From Flavobacterium piscinae (lineage in GTDB: Bacteria; Bacteroidota; Bacteroidia; Flavobacteriales; Flavobacteriaceae), in contig NZ_SBKQ01000001.1 in NCBI RefSeq assembly GCF_004122145.1, positions 248,001 to 312,000 on the forward strand: DNA of 64,000 nt, written 5' to 3'. A program made the translations under genes and the position numbers. This document shows positions 52,520 through 61,538 of this stretch, in pieces. Each line of letters opens with the position of its first letter. Position 1 is the stretch's first letter. Under the pieces are notes generated by a model. The model saw nothing but the letters and a program-made list of their open reading frames with translations, made no database searches and was not told the DNA's origin.

Positions 52520-53626
52520 ATGTCCAAAAGTAATCAGTCGTTAACTAATATAGCACTTCAGAAATTCCGAAAGAATTTTTGGGGTGTTTTTAGTTTTGGT
52601 TACATCGTACTGATGATATTTTTAGCTTTGTTTGCATATGTTTTTGCACCCGACAATTCCGAAAATGCAAATCAAATGCATTTGGCTATTCATTCAAAAT
52701 CGCCGGGGTTTCAAGTTCAAATATTAGCTGTTCCTTCTGAAAAAATGGCTCCTAAAACCATAAAAGGGTATTTTTTTGGCCATCCCAATCAACTGACTGA
52801 AATTCCTATTTTAGAGTATAAAGTAGTTGGAAATGTCATTCAATACATCGAGTACACAGAAGATATTGAATTAAAACAAACCAAAGAAATTAGTTTAGAT
52901 AAGTTTATTGGTTTTTCAACAATTCAAGAAGTTGAAAAAAAATTAATCTCCACAAAAAAATTCTACCTGGGAACAGATAAATACGGTCGAGATTTGTTAA
53001 GCAGAATGTTAGTTGGCTCGCGGGTTTCTATTTCTATCGGCTTTGTAGCTGTTTTAATTTCCTTGGTAGTCGGACTTTTTTTTGGAGCTCTTGGCGGCTA
53101 TTATGGAGGGAAAATTGATGCTTTGGTGATGTGGTTGGTGAATGTAATATGGTCTATTCCAACACTTTTATTAGTTATTGCCATTACACTTGCACTTGGC
53201 AAAGGATTTTGGCAGGTTTTTGTTGCAGTAGGATTAACCATGTGGGTGGAAGTTGCTCGTGTGGTCAGAGGTCAAATTATCAGCGTGAAGGAAATGCAGT
53301 ATGTCACCGCTGCACGAGCGTTAGGGTTTTCGGATATGCGAATTATTTTAAATCACATCATTCCCAATATTATGGCACCGGTAATTGTAATTTCGGCGGC
53401 CAATTTTGCTTCTGCTATTTTAGTAGAAAGCGGTTTAAGCTTTTTAGGTTTAGGAGCACAACCTCCTATTCCAAGTTGGGGAGGTATGATAAAAGACCAT
53501 TACAGTTATATTATTTTAGGAAAACCATATTTGGCTTTGGTTCCCGGGACAGCCATTATGCTTGTTACTTTAGCTTTTATGATGACAGGTAATGCCTTGC
53601 GGGATGCCTTGGATGTAAAGCAATAA
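52520..53626 (+). CDS. ABC transporter permease, DppC/OppC type
   Basis: I chose ATG at 52520 (MSKSNQSLTN); an in-frame TTG lies at 52505. The inner-membrane protein has one N-terminal helix (about 20-45), a long periplasmic insert of about 110 residues (PDNSENANQM to FLGTDKYGRD), and the BPD_transp_1 core with five helices. The EAA motif region is ARALGFSDMRIILNHIIPN, and GLGAQPPIPSWGGMIKD is a DppC hallmark. Most DppC proteins pair with DppB and ATPases; none is adjacent here. The substrate (peptide, nickel or other) is unknown. Confidence 0.9.
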   Translation: MSKSNQSLTNIALQKFRKNFWGVFSFGYIVLMIFLALFAYVFAPDNSENANQMHLAIHSKSPGFQVQILAVPSEKMAPKTIKGYFFGHPNQLTEIPILEYKVVGNVIQYIEYTEDIELKQTKEISLDKFIGFSTIQEVEKKLISTKKFYLGTDKYGRDLLSRMLVGSRVSISIGFVAVLISLVVGLFFGALGGYYGGKIDALVMWLVNVIWSIPTLLLVIAITLALGKGFWQVFVAVGLTMWVEVARVVRGQIISVKEMQYVTAARALGFSDMRIILNHIIPNIMAPVIVISAANFASAILVESGLSFLGLGAQPPIPSWGGMIKDHYSYIILGKPYLALVPGTAIMLVTLAFMMTGNALRDALDVKQ

Positions 53627-53648
53627 AAAACCACGCTTTCACGTGGTT
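53627..53648. terminator. Hairpin between the permease gene and the coiled-coil gene
   Basis: The 8-bp stem AAACCACG / CGTGGTTT with a 6-nt loop lies between the convergent stops. The T run is short, so strength is uncertain. Confidence 0.6.
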
Positions 53649-53655
53649 TAGTTGG

Positions 53656-54198
53656 TTAGTCTCTAACTTTCTCTAATTTTTTTTGGGCATCTTTAACATC
53701 TGCCTCAAGTTCTTTTATCTTTATTTGTTGTTTGCTGATCTTGATGTTTTCTTTTTCAATTTCAATATCCGTTAATTTCCCTTTTCGTTTCTTTTTTTCA
53801 AGACTTTCTATGTTTTTTTGAAGTGATTTCTTTTCTTTTGTTAATCTATTTTGAGATCTCGAAACACTTTTTTCAGCTGAGGCAACCTTTTTTTGTTGTT
53901 TTTCAAACTGTTTGACTTGTTTTTCATGCTTTTCTTGATCTTTGGCTAATTGTTTAGCTTCTTTTTCAGCCTGCTTTTGAGCTTTTTCAGCTTCTTTTTC
54001 AGCTTTTTCTCGTGCCTTTTGTGCTATTTTTTTTTCTTTTTCAGCTTTTTCTTGTGCAATATTAATTTCTTCAACGGTTTTAGTTTCTTCAATATGAACC
54101 CCTGTTTTGATTAGAGTGTCAGCGTTTGTTTTTGTTATTTGTGCTTGACTAATAAATGAGATTAGCAAAACCAAAAGGATACTAATTTTAAATTTCAT
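53656..54198 (-). CDS. Secreted coiled-coil protein
   Basis: The 180-residue protein has a signal peptide (ending FISQAQ, about 1-20) and then almost only Lys, Glu, Ala and Gln in heptad-like order (EKAEKEAEKAQKQAEKEAKQ, about 61-80). This indicates a long periplasmic coiled coil to the C-terminus. Low-complexity composition makes homology claims weak, and I do not name a family. A TAACTTTG box lies at 54272-54265 on the minus strand, a plausible promoter. Confidence 0.8.
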   Translation of the reverse strand: MKFKISILLVLLISFISQAQITKTNADTLIKTGVHIEETKTVEEINIAQEKAEKEKKIAQKAREKAEKEAEKAQKQAEKEAKQLAKDQEKHEKQVKQFEKQQKKVASAEKSVSRSQNRLTKEKKSLQKNIESLEKKKRKGKLTDIEIEKENIKISKQQIKIKELEADVKDAQKKLEKVRD

Positions 54199-54264
54199 AA
54201 TAGGGTATAAATTAAATTAAACAAATTATTGTATCTCAAAAGAGTTACTTTTTTAATACATTTA

Positions 54265-54272
54265 CAAAGTTA
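54265..54272 (-). promoter_or_regulatory. -7 promoter box for the coiled-coil protein gene
   Basis: TAACTTTG (minus strand) matches TAnnTTTG and sits 67 nt upstream of the start. No clear TTG is seen at the -33 distance. Confidence 0.4.
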
Positions 54273-54313
54273 GCAATAATCATTCCTGTTTGTTATATTT
54301 AATAAATTTTTAA

Positions 54314-55129
54314 ATGTGTAAATTAAGTTTTGTTTCAATATTAATTCTTTTTTTGTTTCTATCTGTTTCATGTAGAGATAATTATGTTCTAAATGATGCT
54401 GGTTTTGATGTTTCAACGGACAAGATAGAATTGACAAAAATTAATTGGAATGAATTTGATTTTTTCCCTACAACTACAACAGGACAAGTTATTCACCACA
54501 ACTTTTATTCACTTTCTTATCATGAAGAACATGAACAAGCTGAATGGGTTGCTTATGAATTAAAAGACTCATATTTTTCTAATTCTGATTTTAAAAGGCC
54601 TTATTTTATCGAGGATCCAAAAGTAAAAACAGGTTCGGCTGATTGGAGAAATTATAAAAATTCAGGATATGACAGAGGGCATTTGTGTCCGGCTGGCGAT
54701 ATGAAATTTTCAAAGAAAGCTTATAATGAGACATTCTATACATCCAATATTTCTCCTCAAGAATCGGATTTTAATGCAGGAGTTTGGAATCGTTTAGAAC
54801 AAAAAGTTCGATACTGGGCTGATAAATATGATGGTCTGTATGTGGTAACCGGGGGAATTTTAGAGCCGAACTTAAAGACAATAGGAGAAGAAGATGTTTC
54901 TGTTCCTGATTATTTTTATAAAGTATTGCTTAATGTTTACAATGATAAACCTCGTATGATTGCTTTTTTACTTCCTCATAAAAACAGCGAAAGGCCACTT
55001 TATGAATTTGTAGTTTCGGTTGATGAAATTGAGGAATTGACCGGAATCGATTTCTTTCATCATTTGCCTGATGATATTGAAAACAATGTTGAAAAAAGTG
55101 CCGATTATAAATCATGGAGTTTTAATTGA
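54314..55129 (+). CDS. DNA/RNA non-specific endonuclease, lipoprotein
   Basis: This 271-residue secreted nuclease of the beta-beta-alpha-Me family has a lipobox (SVSC, Cys20). The catalytic motif DRGHLCPAGD (120-129) holds the general base His123. The metal-binding Asn and Glu follow in FYTSNISPQESDFNAGVWNRLE (Asn154, Glu162). It should degrade extracellular nucleic acid at the cell surface or in the periplasm. Its stop overlaps the start of an endonuclease/exonuclease/phosphatase-type gene (TGATG), so the two are probably translated together. No inhibitor gene is seen next to it, which argues against a toxin-immunity role. Confidence 0.92.
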   Translation: MCKLSFVSILILFLFLSVSCRDNYVLNDAGFDVSTDKIELTKINWNEFDFFPTTTTGQVIHHNFYSLSYHEEHEQAEWVAYELKDSYFSNSDFKRPYFIEDPKVKTGSADWRNYKNSGYDRGHLCPAGDMKFSKKAYNETFYTSNISPQESDFNAGVWNRLEQKVRYWADKYDGLYVVTGGILEPNLKTIGEEDVSVPDYFYKVLLNVYNDKPRMIAFLLPHKNSERPLYEFVVSVDEIEELTGIDFFHHLPDDIENNVEKSADYKSWSFN

Positions 55130-55971
55130 TGCAGATGAGAAAGATAACTTTAGTGATTTTAATGTTAATTTCAAATGAATTTATTGGTCAAGAATTAAAA
55201 GTGATGACCTATAATATTCGATTAGACATTGCCAGTGATGGAGAAAACAGCTGGCCAAATCGAAAAGAAAAAGTTTCTGATTTAATCCAATTTCATGAAC
55301 CGGATATTTTTGGTATTCAAGAAGGATTACCACATCAAGTTCAGTATTTAGATTCTGTATTATTGGATTATGAAGCATTTGGAGAAGGAAGAGATGGAGG
55401 AAAAAGAGGTGAACATAGTTCCATTTTTTATAAAAGTAATAAGTTTGAATTAATTGAGTTTAATACTTTTTGGTTATCTGAAACACCGGATGCAATTTCA
55501 AAAGGTTGGGATGCCGCTTTAAACAGAATTTGTACGTTTGGATTATTCAAGAATAAAAAAACAATGCAACTTATTTGGGTTTTTAACACACATTTTGACC
55601 ATGTGGGAGAAATTGCCCGAAGAAAAAGTGCTCAGTTGATTCAACAAAAAATAGAGCAAGTAAACAGTAGAAATTATCCTGTAATTATTATGGGAGATTT
55701 TAATTTAGAAGCAAATTCTGAACCTATTTTATTCCTTTCTAATCTATATGTTCATTCAAAAAAAACTTCTAAATTAATTTATAATTCGGGGGGTACATTT
55801 AATGGGTTTGACTTTCACAAACCAATAGGAAGTGATAAAGAAATTGATCATATTTTTGTTTCCAAAAAATCATTTGAAGTCAAAAAATACGCTGTTTTAA
55901 CCGATAGTTATTCATGTAAATATCCTTCGGATCATTTTCCGGTTTTAGTAGAGTTGGATTTTTCAAAATAA
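55129..55971 (+). CDS. Secreted endonuclease/exonuclease/phosphatase family protein
   Basis: I chose ATG at 55129, which overlaps the previous stop (TGATG); MRKITL at 55135 is equally possible. About 280 residues with a signal peptide (ending FIGQ). EEP-fold motifs include LKVMTYNIRLD (Asn), IFGIQEG (metal-binding Glu), NTHFDHVG, IIMGDFNLEA (Asp/Asn) and the final SDHFPV with catalytic His. This set fits a DNase I-like or phosphodiesterase enzyme. With the preceding nuclease it may scavenge phosphate or nucleosides from environmental nucleic acid. Confidence 0.9.
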   Translation: MQMRKITLVILMLISNEFIGQELKVMTYNIRLDIASDGENSWPNRKEKVSDLIQFHEPDIFGIQEGLPHQVQYLDSVLLDYEAFGEGRDGGKRGEHSSIFYKSNKFELIEFNTFWLSETPDAISKGWDAALNRICTFGLFKNKKTMQLIWVFNTHFDHVGEIARRKSAQLIQQKIEQVNSRNYPVIIMGDFNLEANSEPILFLSNLYVHSKKTSKLIYNSGGTFNGFDFHKPIGSDKEIDHIFVSKKSFEVKKYAVLTDSYSCKYPSDHFPVLVELDFSK

Positions 55972-55972
55972 A

Positions 55973-57226
55973 CTACCATTCATTTACTTTATTGGCATCT
56001 AATTTTAAAAATATAAATAACAATATTGTAAACGACCAAAGACTCGACCCTCCGTATGAAATAAATGGGAGTGGCACTCCAATAGTTGGGAAAAGTTTGA
56101 TGAGCATTGTTATATTAACAAAGTAATGAGTAAATAAAATTGATGCAACGCAATACCCGTAAACCCTACTGAATTTTGTTTTTTGTTGCTCAGCTAGATA
56201 GATAATTCGGAGAAAAAGAGTCACAAACAATAAGATTACAACTGTTGAACCCATAAATCCCCATTCTTCACCCACAGTGGTGAAAATATAGTCAGAATGT
56301 TGCTCAGGAACAAAACCTCCTTTTGTTTGAGTTCCTTCCATAAAGCCTTTACCAATTAATCCACCGGAACCGATGGCAATCATGGATTGGTTTAAATTAT
56401 ATCCTTCATTTTTTAAATCAACGTCATCACTGAAGAGCACATTAATTCTGTCTTTTTGATGTGGTTCTAGCACATTGTCAAAAACAAATCCAACTGAAAG
56501 TACAAAGGAAGTCGCTGCTACAAATACAATTAAATAAGCTAATGGATTTCGGTCAACCCTTCTTGCTCTTAAATAATGAAATATCATGATTACTATAATT
56601 CCAATTAAAATGTAAATCGGTTGAATGAGTAATGCCATAAAAAAAAGTACTATTGCGATGAAACCTGTCCAAAGATACCATTCCGGTAAACCTTCTCGAT
56701 TAAGTACTAAAATCAATGACAGAAATATCATAGCACTTCCGGCATCCGGTTGCATTAAAATTAAAAAAACAGGTAAAAGAATAATGCCAAAAGCAATTAA
56801 TTGATGTCGTGTGTTTTTTAAAAAAACTTGCGAATCACTAAGAAATTTTGCTATTAATAATGAGGTAGCTGTTTTAACAAACTCAGAAGGTTGAAGACCA
56901 AATGACCCAAAACCATACCAGTTGGTTTGGCCTTTAACGGTTTTACCGAATACAAACAATCCAAGAAGTGATACAATTCCAATTATATAGAATACAAAAG
57001 AGAATTTCTCGTATACTTTGGCGTCAATTGTTAAAACTACAATAATAATAGGAATGCTTAAAATGATAAAAAGAAGTTGTTTCCCATAGAAATCACTAAA
57101 ATCAAACTCTATAAATTCAATCGGAATAGAAGTAGAAAAGATGTTTAACCATCCCATTACAACTAAAATAAAGTATAATAGAACTGTGATCCAATCTAAA
57201 TTACTGGTAACACTTTGATTTTTCAT
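55973..57226 (-). CDS. rodA: Rod-shape peptidoglycan glycosyltransferase RodA
   Basis: This 417-residue SEDS-family polymerase links lipid II into glycan strands during elongation. It has about ten transmembrane helices and the SEDS motifs, such as GLQPSEFVKTATSLLIAKFL, LILMQPDAGSAMIFLSLIL and the C-terminal PTIGVPLPFISYGGSS. It is the last gene of the mre-mrd operon and its start overlaps the stop of the PBP2 gene. RodA and PBP2 form one enzyme complex; the shared operon fits. Confidence 0.95.
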   Translation of the reverse strand: MKNQSVTSNLDWITVLLYFILVVMGWLNIFSTSIPIEFIEFDFSDFYGKQLLFIILSIPIIIVVLTIDAKVYEKFSFVFYIIGIVSLLGLFVFGKTVKGQTNWYGFGSFGLQPSEFVKTATSLLIAKFLSDSQVFLKNTRHQLIAFGIILLPVFLILMQPDAGSAMIFLSLILVLNREGLPEWYLWTGFIAIVLFFMALLIQPIYILIGIIVIMIFHYLRARRVDRNPLAYLIVFVAATSFVLSVGFVFDNVLEPHQKDRINVLFSDDVDLKNEGYNLNQSMIAIGSGGLIGKGFMEGTQTKGGFVPEQHSDYIFTTVGEEWGFMGSTVVILLFVTLFLRIIYLAEQQKTKFSRVYGYCVASILFTHYFVNITMLIKLFPTIGVPLPFISYGGSSLWSFTILLFIFLKLDANKVNEW

Positions 57227-59079
57227 TACAAATTAATTCTAAAAGGTTGACCGCTTAATACTTTTGCATATTCACTTTCTAAACTGGAGTTAAGTATTTT
57301 TTTCTCTAAATCGGTTCGAGTGATTTTCCCTTTCAGGTATTTTTCAATCATTAAACTGGCAATTGGTCCCGCAATTCGTGCACCCCAATAACCATTTTCA
57401 ACAAATACGGCAATGGCAATTTTGGGATTATCTTTTGGAGCAAAGGCCACAAAAATAGAGTGGTCGGTTAATTGCACGCGTTGACCATTTATTTTGGTGA
57501 AATTCTCCGCAGTTCCTGTTTTTCCACAAATTTCGATTCCTTCTACTTGCAGTCGTGAAGCAGTTCCTTTGTTGTATACATCGAACATTCCTTGAATAAC
57601 AGGGGGGAAATATTGTTTGTCAATGGTAGTTTGATGTCTGGTTGTGAATTTTTTATCAATCGTATGGTTTTTTATTTTTTTGATTACGTGAGGAGTGTAA
57701 TAATATCCTTGATTAGCTACCGCACACATGACATTGCACAATTGTATTGGTGTCATCAAAACCTCACCTTGACCAATTGAATTCGATATAATCGTGGTAC
57801 TTTTCCATCCTCCGGCAGAGTAATATTTGTCATAAAGTTTTGAAGTAGGTACATTTCCTCTTCGTCCGGGAGGCAAATCATAACCCATAAAATTTCCCAA
57901 ACCAAAGCTTTTCAAATGATTACTCCAAGCATCTACTCCATAGGCAGGTTTTGGATATTTTTCAATAATTCTTTTGTAAGTATTGGCGAAATAAGTGTTG
58001 CAAGAGCTGTAAATTCCGGCATTTAAACTAAATCCTCCTGAATCGTGGCATTTCATAAAACGATTCCCGTAGCTAAATCCTCTTCTGCAGAAAAAAGTAG
58101 TTTGTTCATCAATCACTTCTTCTTGTAATCCAATAAGAGCGGTTAGTATTTTAAAAGGAGAACCCGGAGGATATTCAGCTAATAATCCTCTGTCATACAA
58201 GGGTTTTGCAATACTGTCGTTATACAATTCAGTATAATTTTTAGACCGTTGTCTTCCAACTAAAAGTGCAGGGTCATAGGTTGGAGCAGATATTAATGCT
58301 AAAATCTCACCGGTTCTTGGTTCAATCGCAACAATACCACCTCTTTTGTTTTGCATGAGCTCTTCACCATATTTTTGGATATCAATATCCAAGGTTAGTG
58401 TAATGTCATCACCTTGTTTGGAAATGGTATCAAAAATTCCTTCTTTATAAGGACCAATATCCCTATTGAATTTATCTCGTTGGATATATTTAACACCTTT
58501 TCTACCTCTTAAAAATTCTTCATATTGCTCTTCAACACCTTGTTTTCCTATTAAATCTCCACTTTTGTAGTAAGGGTTTTTCTCAATTATTGCAGGATTG
58601 ACTTGTGTGATAAAACCAAAAACATTGGCTCCTACACTTACTTGATAATCCCGTAAAGAACGTTTTTGAATATAAAACCCTTCAAATTTTCTAATTTTTT
58701 CTTGAAAAGCGGCATATTCTCTTTTGTTTAATTGAGGTAAAAAAACAGAAGGAAGTCGCGGACTATAAACAATAGCTTTTTTAAGTTTTTTATCGAATTC
58801 TTCTTTGGTAATATCAACTAATTCACAGAATTTTAAGGTGTCAAGGTTTTTAATTTCTCTCGGAACCACCATAATGTCATAGGAAGGCTGATTGGCAACT
58901 AAAAGTTTTCCGTTGCGATCATAAATATAGCCGCGTTCCGGATATTCATAAACAATTTTAATTGCATTGTTTTCAGATTTTAATTTGTATTCGTCATCAA
59001 GTATCTGCAAATAGAAAAGCCTTGCCAAAATGGCAACGGTAACAAAAATTATCAAAGATGGTAAAACAGCTTTTCTCAA
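57226..59079 (-). CDS. mrdA: Penicillin-binding protein 2 (elongasome transpeptidase)
   Basis: The 617-residue protein has an N-terminal transmembrane helix (about 5-25), the PBP dimer domain (about 45-215) and a transpeptidase domain. Its active-site motifs are SPFK with Ser307 and Lys310 (in PPGSPFK), SCN at 359-361, and KTG at 520-522 (CGKTGTAENF). It crosslinks peptidoglycan in the lateral wall. It lies between mreD and rodA with 1-4 nt overlaps, so translation is coupled. The length is typical for class B PBP2. Confidence 0.95.
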   Translation of the reverse strand: MRKAVLPSLIIFVTVAILARLFYLQILDDEYKLKSENNAIKIVYEYPERGYIYDRNGKLLVANQPSYDIMVVPREIKNLDTLKFCELVDITKEEFDKKLKKAIVYSPRLPSVFLPQLNKREYAAFQEKIRKFEGFYIQKRSLRDYQVSVGANVFGFITQVNPAIIEKNPYYKSGDLIGKQGVEEQYEEFLRGRKGVKYIQRDKFNRDIGPYKEGIFDTISKQGDDITLTLDIDIQKYGEELMQNKRGGIVAIEPRTGEILALISAPTYDPALLVGRQRSKNYTELYNDSIAKPLYDRGLLAEYPPGSPFKILTALIGLQEEVIDEQTTFFCRRGFSYGNRFMKCHDSGGFSLNAGIYSSCNTYFANTYKRIIEKYPKPAYGVDAWSNHLKSFGLGNFMGYDLPPGRRGNVPTSKLYDKYYSAGGWKSTTIISNSIGQGEVLMTPIQLCNVMCAVANQGYYYTPHVIKKIKNHTIDKKFTTRHQTTIDKQYFPPVIQGMFDVYNKGTASRLQVEGIEICGKTGTAENFTKINGQRVQLTDHSIFVAFAPKDNPKIAIAVFVENGYWGARIAGPIASLMIEKYLKGKITRTDLEKKILNSSLESEYAKVLSGQPFRINL

Positions 59080-59582
59080 TTTTTAGCGGGCTTAAACATA
59101 TAGATGAGTAAAATACAAAGTATCAGTGTAAAGATAGTACTCAAAATGGTTCGAAGCAATATATCCCAGAAAAAACTAAATCGAAAAATTTCCAGTAAAA
59201 AGAAGATGATGTGGTGTGTTAAAACGGAGATTAACAAAAAAGAAAATCGTTCCGGAGTGAGCCTTTCGTTTATTTTTACGGTTTGGTATTCATAACTTAA
59301 ACCAAATGAAAATTTAAAGAAAGAAGGTCTAAAATAAGCTAATGTTAAACAAGATGCTGCGTGAACACCTCCGGAATTGTTAAACATATCCATTGTTATC
59401 CCAAGTAGAAAACTTACCAATAATAGTCCGTTTTTGTTTCCATTAACGGGATAAAGTAAAATGAAAAGAATGTAGGGATAAGGATTGATATATCCCAAAA
59501 AATTGATTTTATTAAAAATAGCAACCTGAGCCAATATCAGCAAAACAAAACGAATAATATTGAGAATTACCGTACTATTCAT
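59076..59582 (-). CDS. mreD: Rod shape-determining protein MreD
   Basis: The 168-residue inner-membrane protein has about five to six hydrophobic segments and few motifs, as usual for MreD. NKINFLGYINPYPYILFILL near the start and LLGITMDMFNNSGGVHAASC in the middle are typical of the family in this phylum. It overlaps mreC by 8 nt and mrdA by 4 nt. It stabilises the MreBCD complex. Identity rests mainly on gene order plus hydrophobic layout. Confidence 0.9.
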   Translation of the reverse strand: MNSTVILNIIRFVLLILAQVAIFNKINFLGYINPYPYILFILLYPVNGNKNGLLLVSFLLGITMDMFNNSGGVHAASCLTLAYFRPSFFKFSFGLSYEYQTVKINERLTPERFSFLLISVLTHHIIFFLLEIFRFSFFWDILLRTILSTIFTLILCILLIYMFKPAKN

Positions 59583-60399
59583 CTAGGTTTTGATTTTCTA
59601 ATTCTAAAATTTCTTTACGGTCTTTGTTTTCAATAATATAAACATGACCCAAGCTCGTCATGTCGTTAAATAATTTTACATCAATAGTAAAATAGTTTGT
59701 TTTGTCGTCGGTATATATTTTGTGAATGATTCCTATATTGACATTTTCCGGAAAAATAATCGATTGTGCACCGGTCACAATTGTATCACCTTTTTTTACA
59801 GAAGCCAGTCTAGGCACATCAATTAACTGAACATAGCCGGTATTCTTTCCATTCCAAGTTAAGGTTCCAAAATGATTGGTTTTTTTAATCTTTGCATTAA
59901 TCTGCGATTTGATATTCAAAATACTAATTACAGTTGCATAATTTTTTGATGTGTTTTCAACAATACCAATGATTCCTTTACTGTTTACTACGCCCATATC
60001 TGGCTTTACCCCTCGAGCATAACCGGAGTTAATAGTTAAGAAGTTTTCGTGAACATTGTAAGAGTTATTGATGATTTTTGACTGAATTACTTTGTAATTT
60101 CCAAAGTTGCTTAAAAGTTCTTTGTCTATAATTTTGGTAGTATCTTTTCTGTTGTACAGTAAGCTTTTCAAACGAGCATTTTCATTAGCTAAACCTTCAT
60201 TTTCCGTTTTTAAATTTAAATATTCATTCACCGAATTGATTCGTTCATACACACCTCCGGTAATAAAATTTGCCGAATTAATTACTTTACTTCGATGGTA
60301 TGAATGCGATTGGATAGTGAGCGATAACGAAATGACTAAAAGCAGCAAAAACAGTAGCCTTGTACTGTTTTTTATGATAAAAGTAAATAGCTGCTGCAT
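59575..60399 (-). CDS. mreC: Rod shape-determining protein MreC
   Basis: The 274-residue bitopic protein has one N-terminal helix (about 11-28), a coiled coil (about 55-75; LKTENEGLANENARLKSLLY) and a periplasmic beta domain. GYARGVKPDMGVVNSKGIIG (about 132-151) is the family signature. It links cytoplasmic MreB to the wall-synthesis enzymes. It follows mreB by 54 nt and overlaps mreD. Confidence 0.94.
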   Translation of the reverse strand: MQQLFTFIIKNSTRLLFLLLLVISLSLTIQSHSYHRSKVINSANFITGGVYERINSVNEYLNLKTENEGLANENARLKSLLYNRKDTTKIIDKELLSNFGNYKVIQSKIINNSYNVHENFLTINSGYARGVKPDMGVVNSKGIIGIVENTSKNYATVISILNIKSQINAKIKKTNHFGTLTWNGKNTGYVQLIDVPRLASVKKGDTIVTGAQSIIFPENVNIGIIHKIYTDDKTNYFTIDVKLFNDMTSLGHVYIIENKDRKEILELENQNLDE

Positions 60400-60453
60400 G
60401 TTTCAATGATTCAGATTCGCAATTCCGTTAGGGTAAAAATCAGTTTTAACTGA

Positions 60454-61482
60454 TTATTTAATTAAAATACTTCTGAACTTGTTGATGTTTTTCAATGCAA
60501 TTCCGGTACCACGAACAACAGCTCTCAATGGATCTTCAGCAATATAAACCGGTAAATCTGTTTTGAGAGAAATCCGTTTGTCCAAACCACGCAACATCGA
60601 ACCACCACCGGCAAGATAAATTCCGGTGTTGTAAATATCAGCGGCTAATTCCGGTGGAGTTTGAGACAGAGTCTCCATTACAGCATCTTCAATTCGTTGG
60701 ATTGATTTGTCCAATGCTTTAGCAATTTCGCGATAAGAAACATCAACTTGTTTTGGTTTTCCGGTTAATAAATCACGCCCTTGAACCGACATTTCATCCG
60801 GCGGAGTGTCTAATTCTTCAATAGCGGCACCAATTTCAATTTTTATTTTTTCTGCGGTACTTTCTCCCACAAACAAGTTGTGTTGCGTACGCATGTAGTA
60901 AACAATATCATTCGTAAAAACGTCACCGGCAATTTTTACCGATTTATCACATACAATTCCACCCAAAGCGATAACGGCAATTTCTGTAGTTCCACCACCG
61001 ATGTCTACAATCATATTTCCTTTTGGTTGCATAATATCAACACCAATACCGATTGCTGCAGCCATTGGTTCGTGAATCAAATATACTTCTTTTCCGTTTA
61101 CGCGTTCACACGATTCTTTTACAGCACGCATTTCTACTTCGGTAATTCCGGATGGAATACAAACCACCATACGCAAAGCAGGTGTGAACAAACGTTTTTT
61201 TAATGCCGGTATACTTTTGATGAACATACTGATCATTTTTTCAGAAGCATCAAAATCGGCAATTACTCCGTCTTTCAACGGACGAATGGTCTTAATGTTT
61301 TCATGCGTTTTACCTTGCATTAAGTTGGCTTCTTTTCCAACAGCAATAATTTTTCCCGATATTCTGTCACGAGCTACAATTGACGGAGAGTCAATTACCA
61401 CTTTATCATTATGAATAATTAAGGTGTTTGCGGTACCAAGGTCAATCGCGATGTCCTCGGTCATGAAATCAAAAAATCCCAT
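60454..61482 (-). CDS. mreB: Rod shape-determining actin-like protein MreB
   Basis: The 342-residue cytoplasmic ATPase polymerises along the membrane to guide wall growth. Actin-type motifs include IAIDLGTANTLI (phosphate 1, 11-22), MIVDIGGGTTEIAVIALGGI (phosphate 2) and GIYLAGGGSMLRGLDKRI (adenosine). The N-terminal MGFFDFMTED is the usual membrane-facing start. It is the first gene of mreBCD-mrdA-rodA. A TACCTTTG box at 61532-61525 lies 43 nt upstream, a likely promoter for the operon. Confidence 0.97.
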   Translation of the reverse strand: MGFFDFMTEDIAIDLGTANTLIIHNDKVVIDSPSIVARDRISGKIIAVGKEANLMQGKTHENIKTIRPLKDGVIADFDASEKMISMFIKSIPALKKRLFTPALRMVVCIPSGITEVEMRAVKESCERVNGKEVYLIHEPMAAAIGIGVDIMQPKGNMIVDIGGGTTEIAVIALGGIVCDKSVKIAGDVFTNDIVYYMRTQHNLFVGESTAEKIKIEIGAAIEELDTPPDEMSVQGRDLLTGKPKQVDVSYREIAKALDKSIQRIEDAVMETLSQTPPELAADIYNTGIYLAGGGSMLRGLDKRISLKTDLPVYIAEDPLRAVVRGTGIALKNINKFRSILIK

Positions 61483-61524
61483 ACGTTTGTTTAGGGTTAA
61501 TTAGGTTTATAATATTGTAACGTA

Positions 61525-61532
61525 CAAAGGTA
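61525..61532 (-). promoter_or_regulatory. -7 promoter box for the mreB operon
   Basis: TACCTTTG (minus strand) matches TAnnTTTG and lies between the purH stop and mreB, giving a leader of about 35 nt. The -33 region would lie inside purH and shows no clear TTG. Confidence 0.5.
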
Positions 61533-61538
61533 AAAAAA

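Noticed and set aside
53131..53592. Plus-strand 153-codon frame within the DppC-like permease
   Set aside because: It lies in another frame of the permease core, which has clear motifs; the alternative is rich in Cys, Phe and Arg without pattern.
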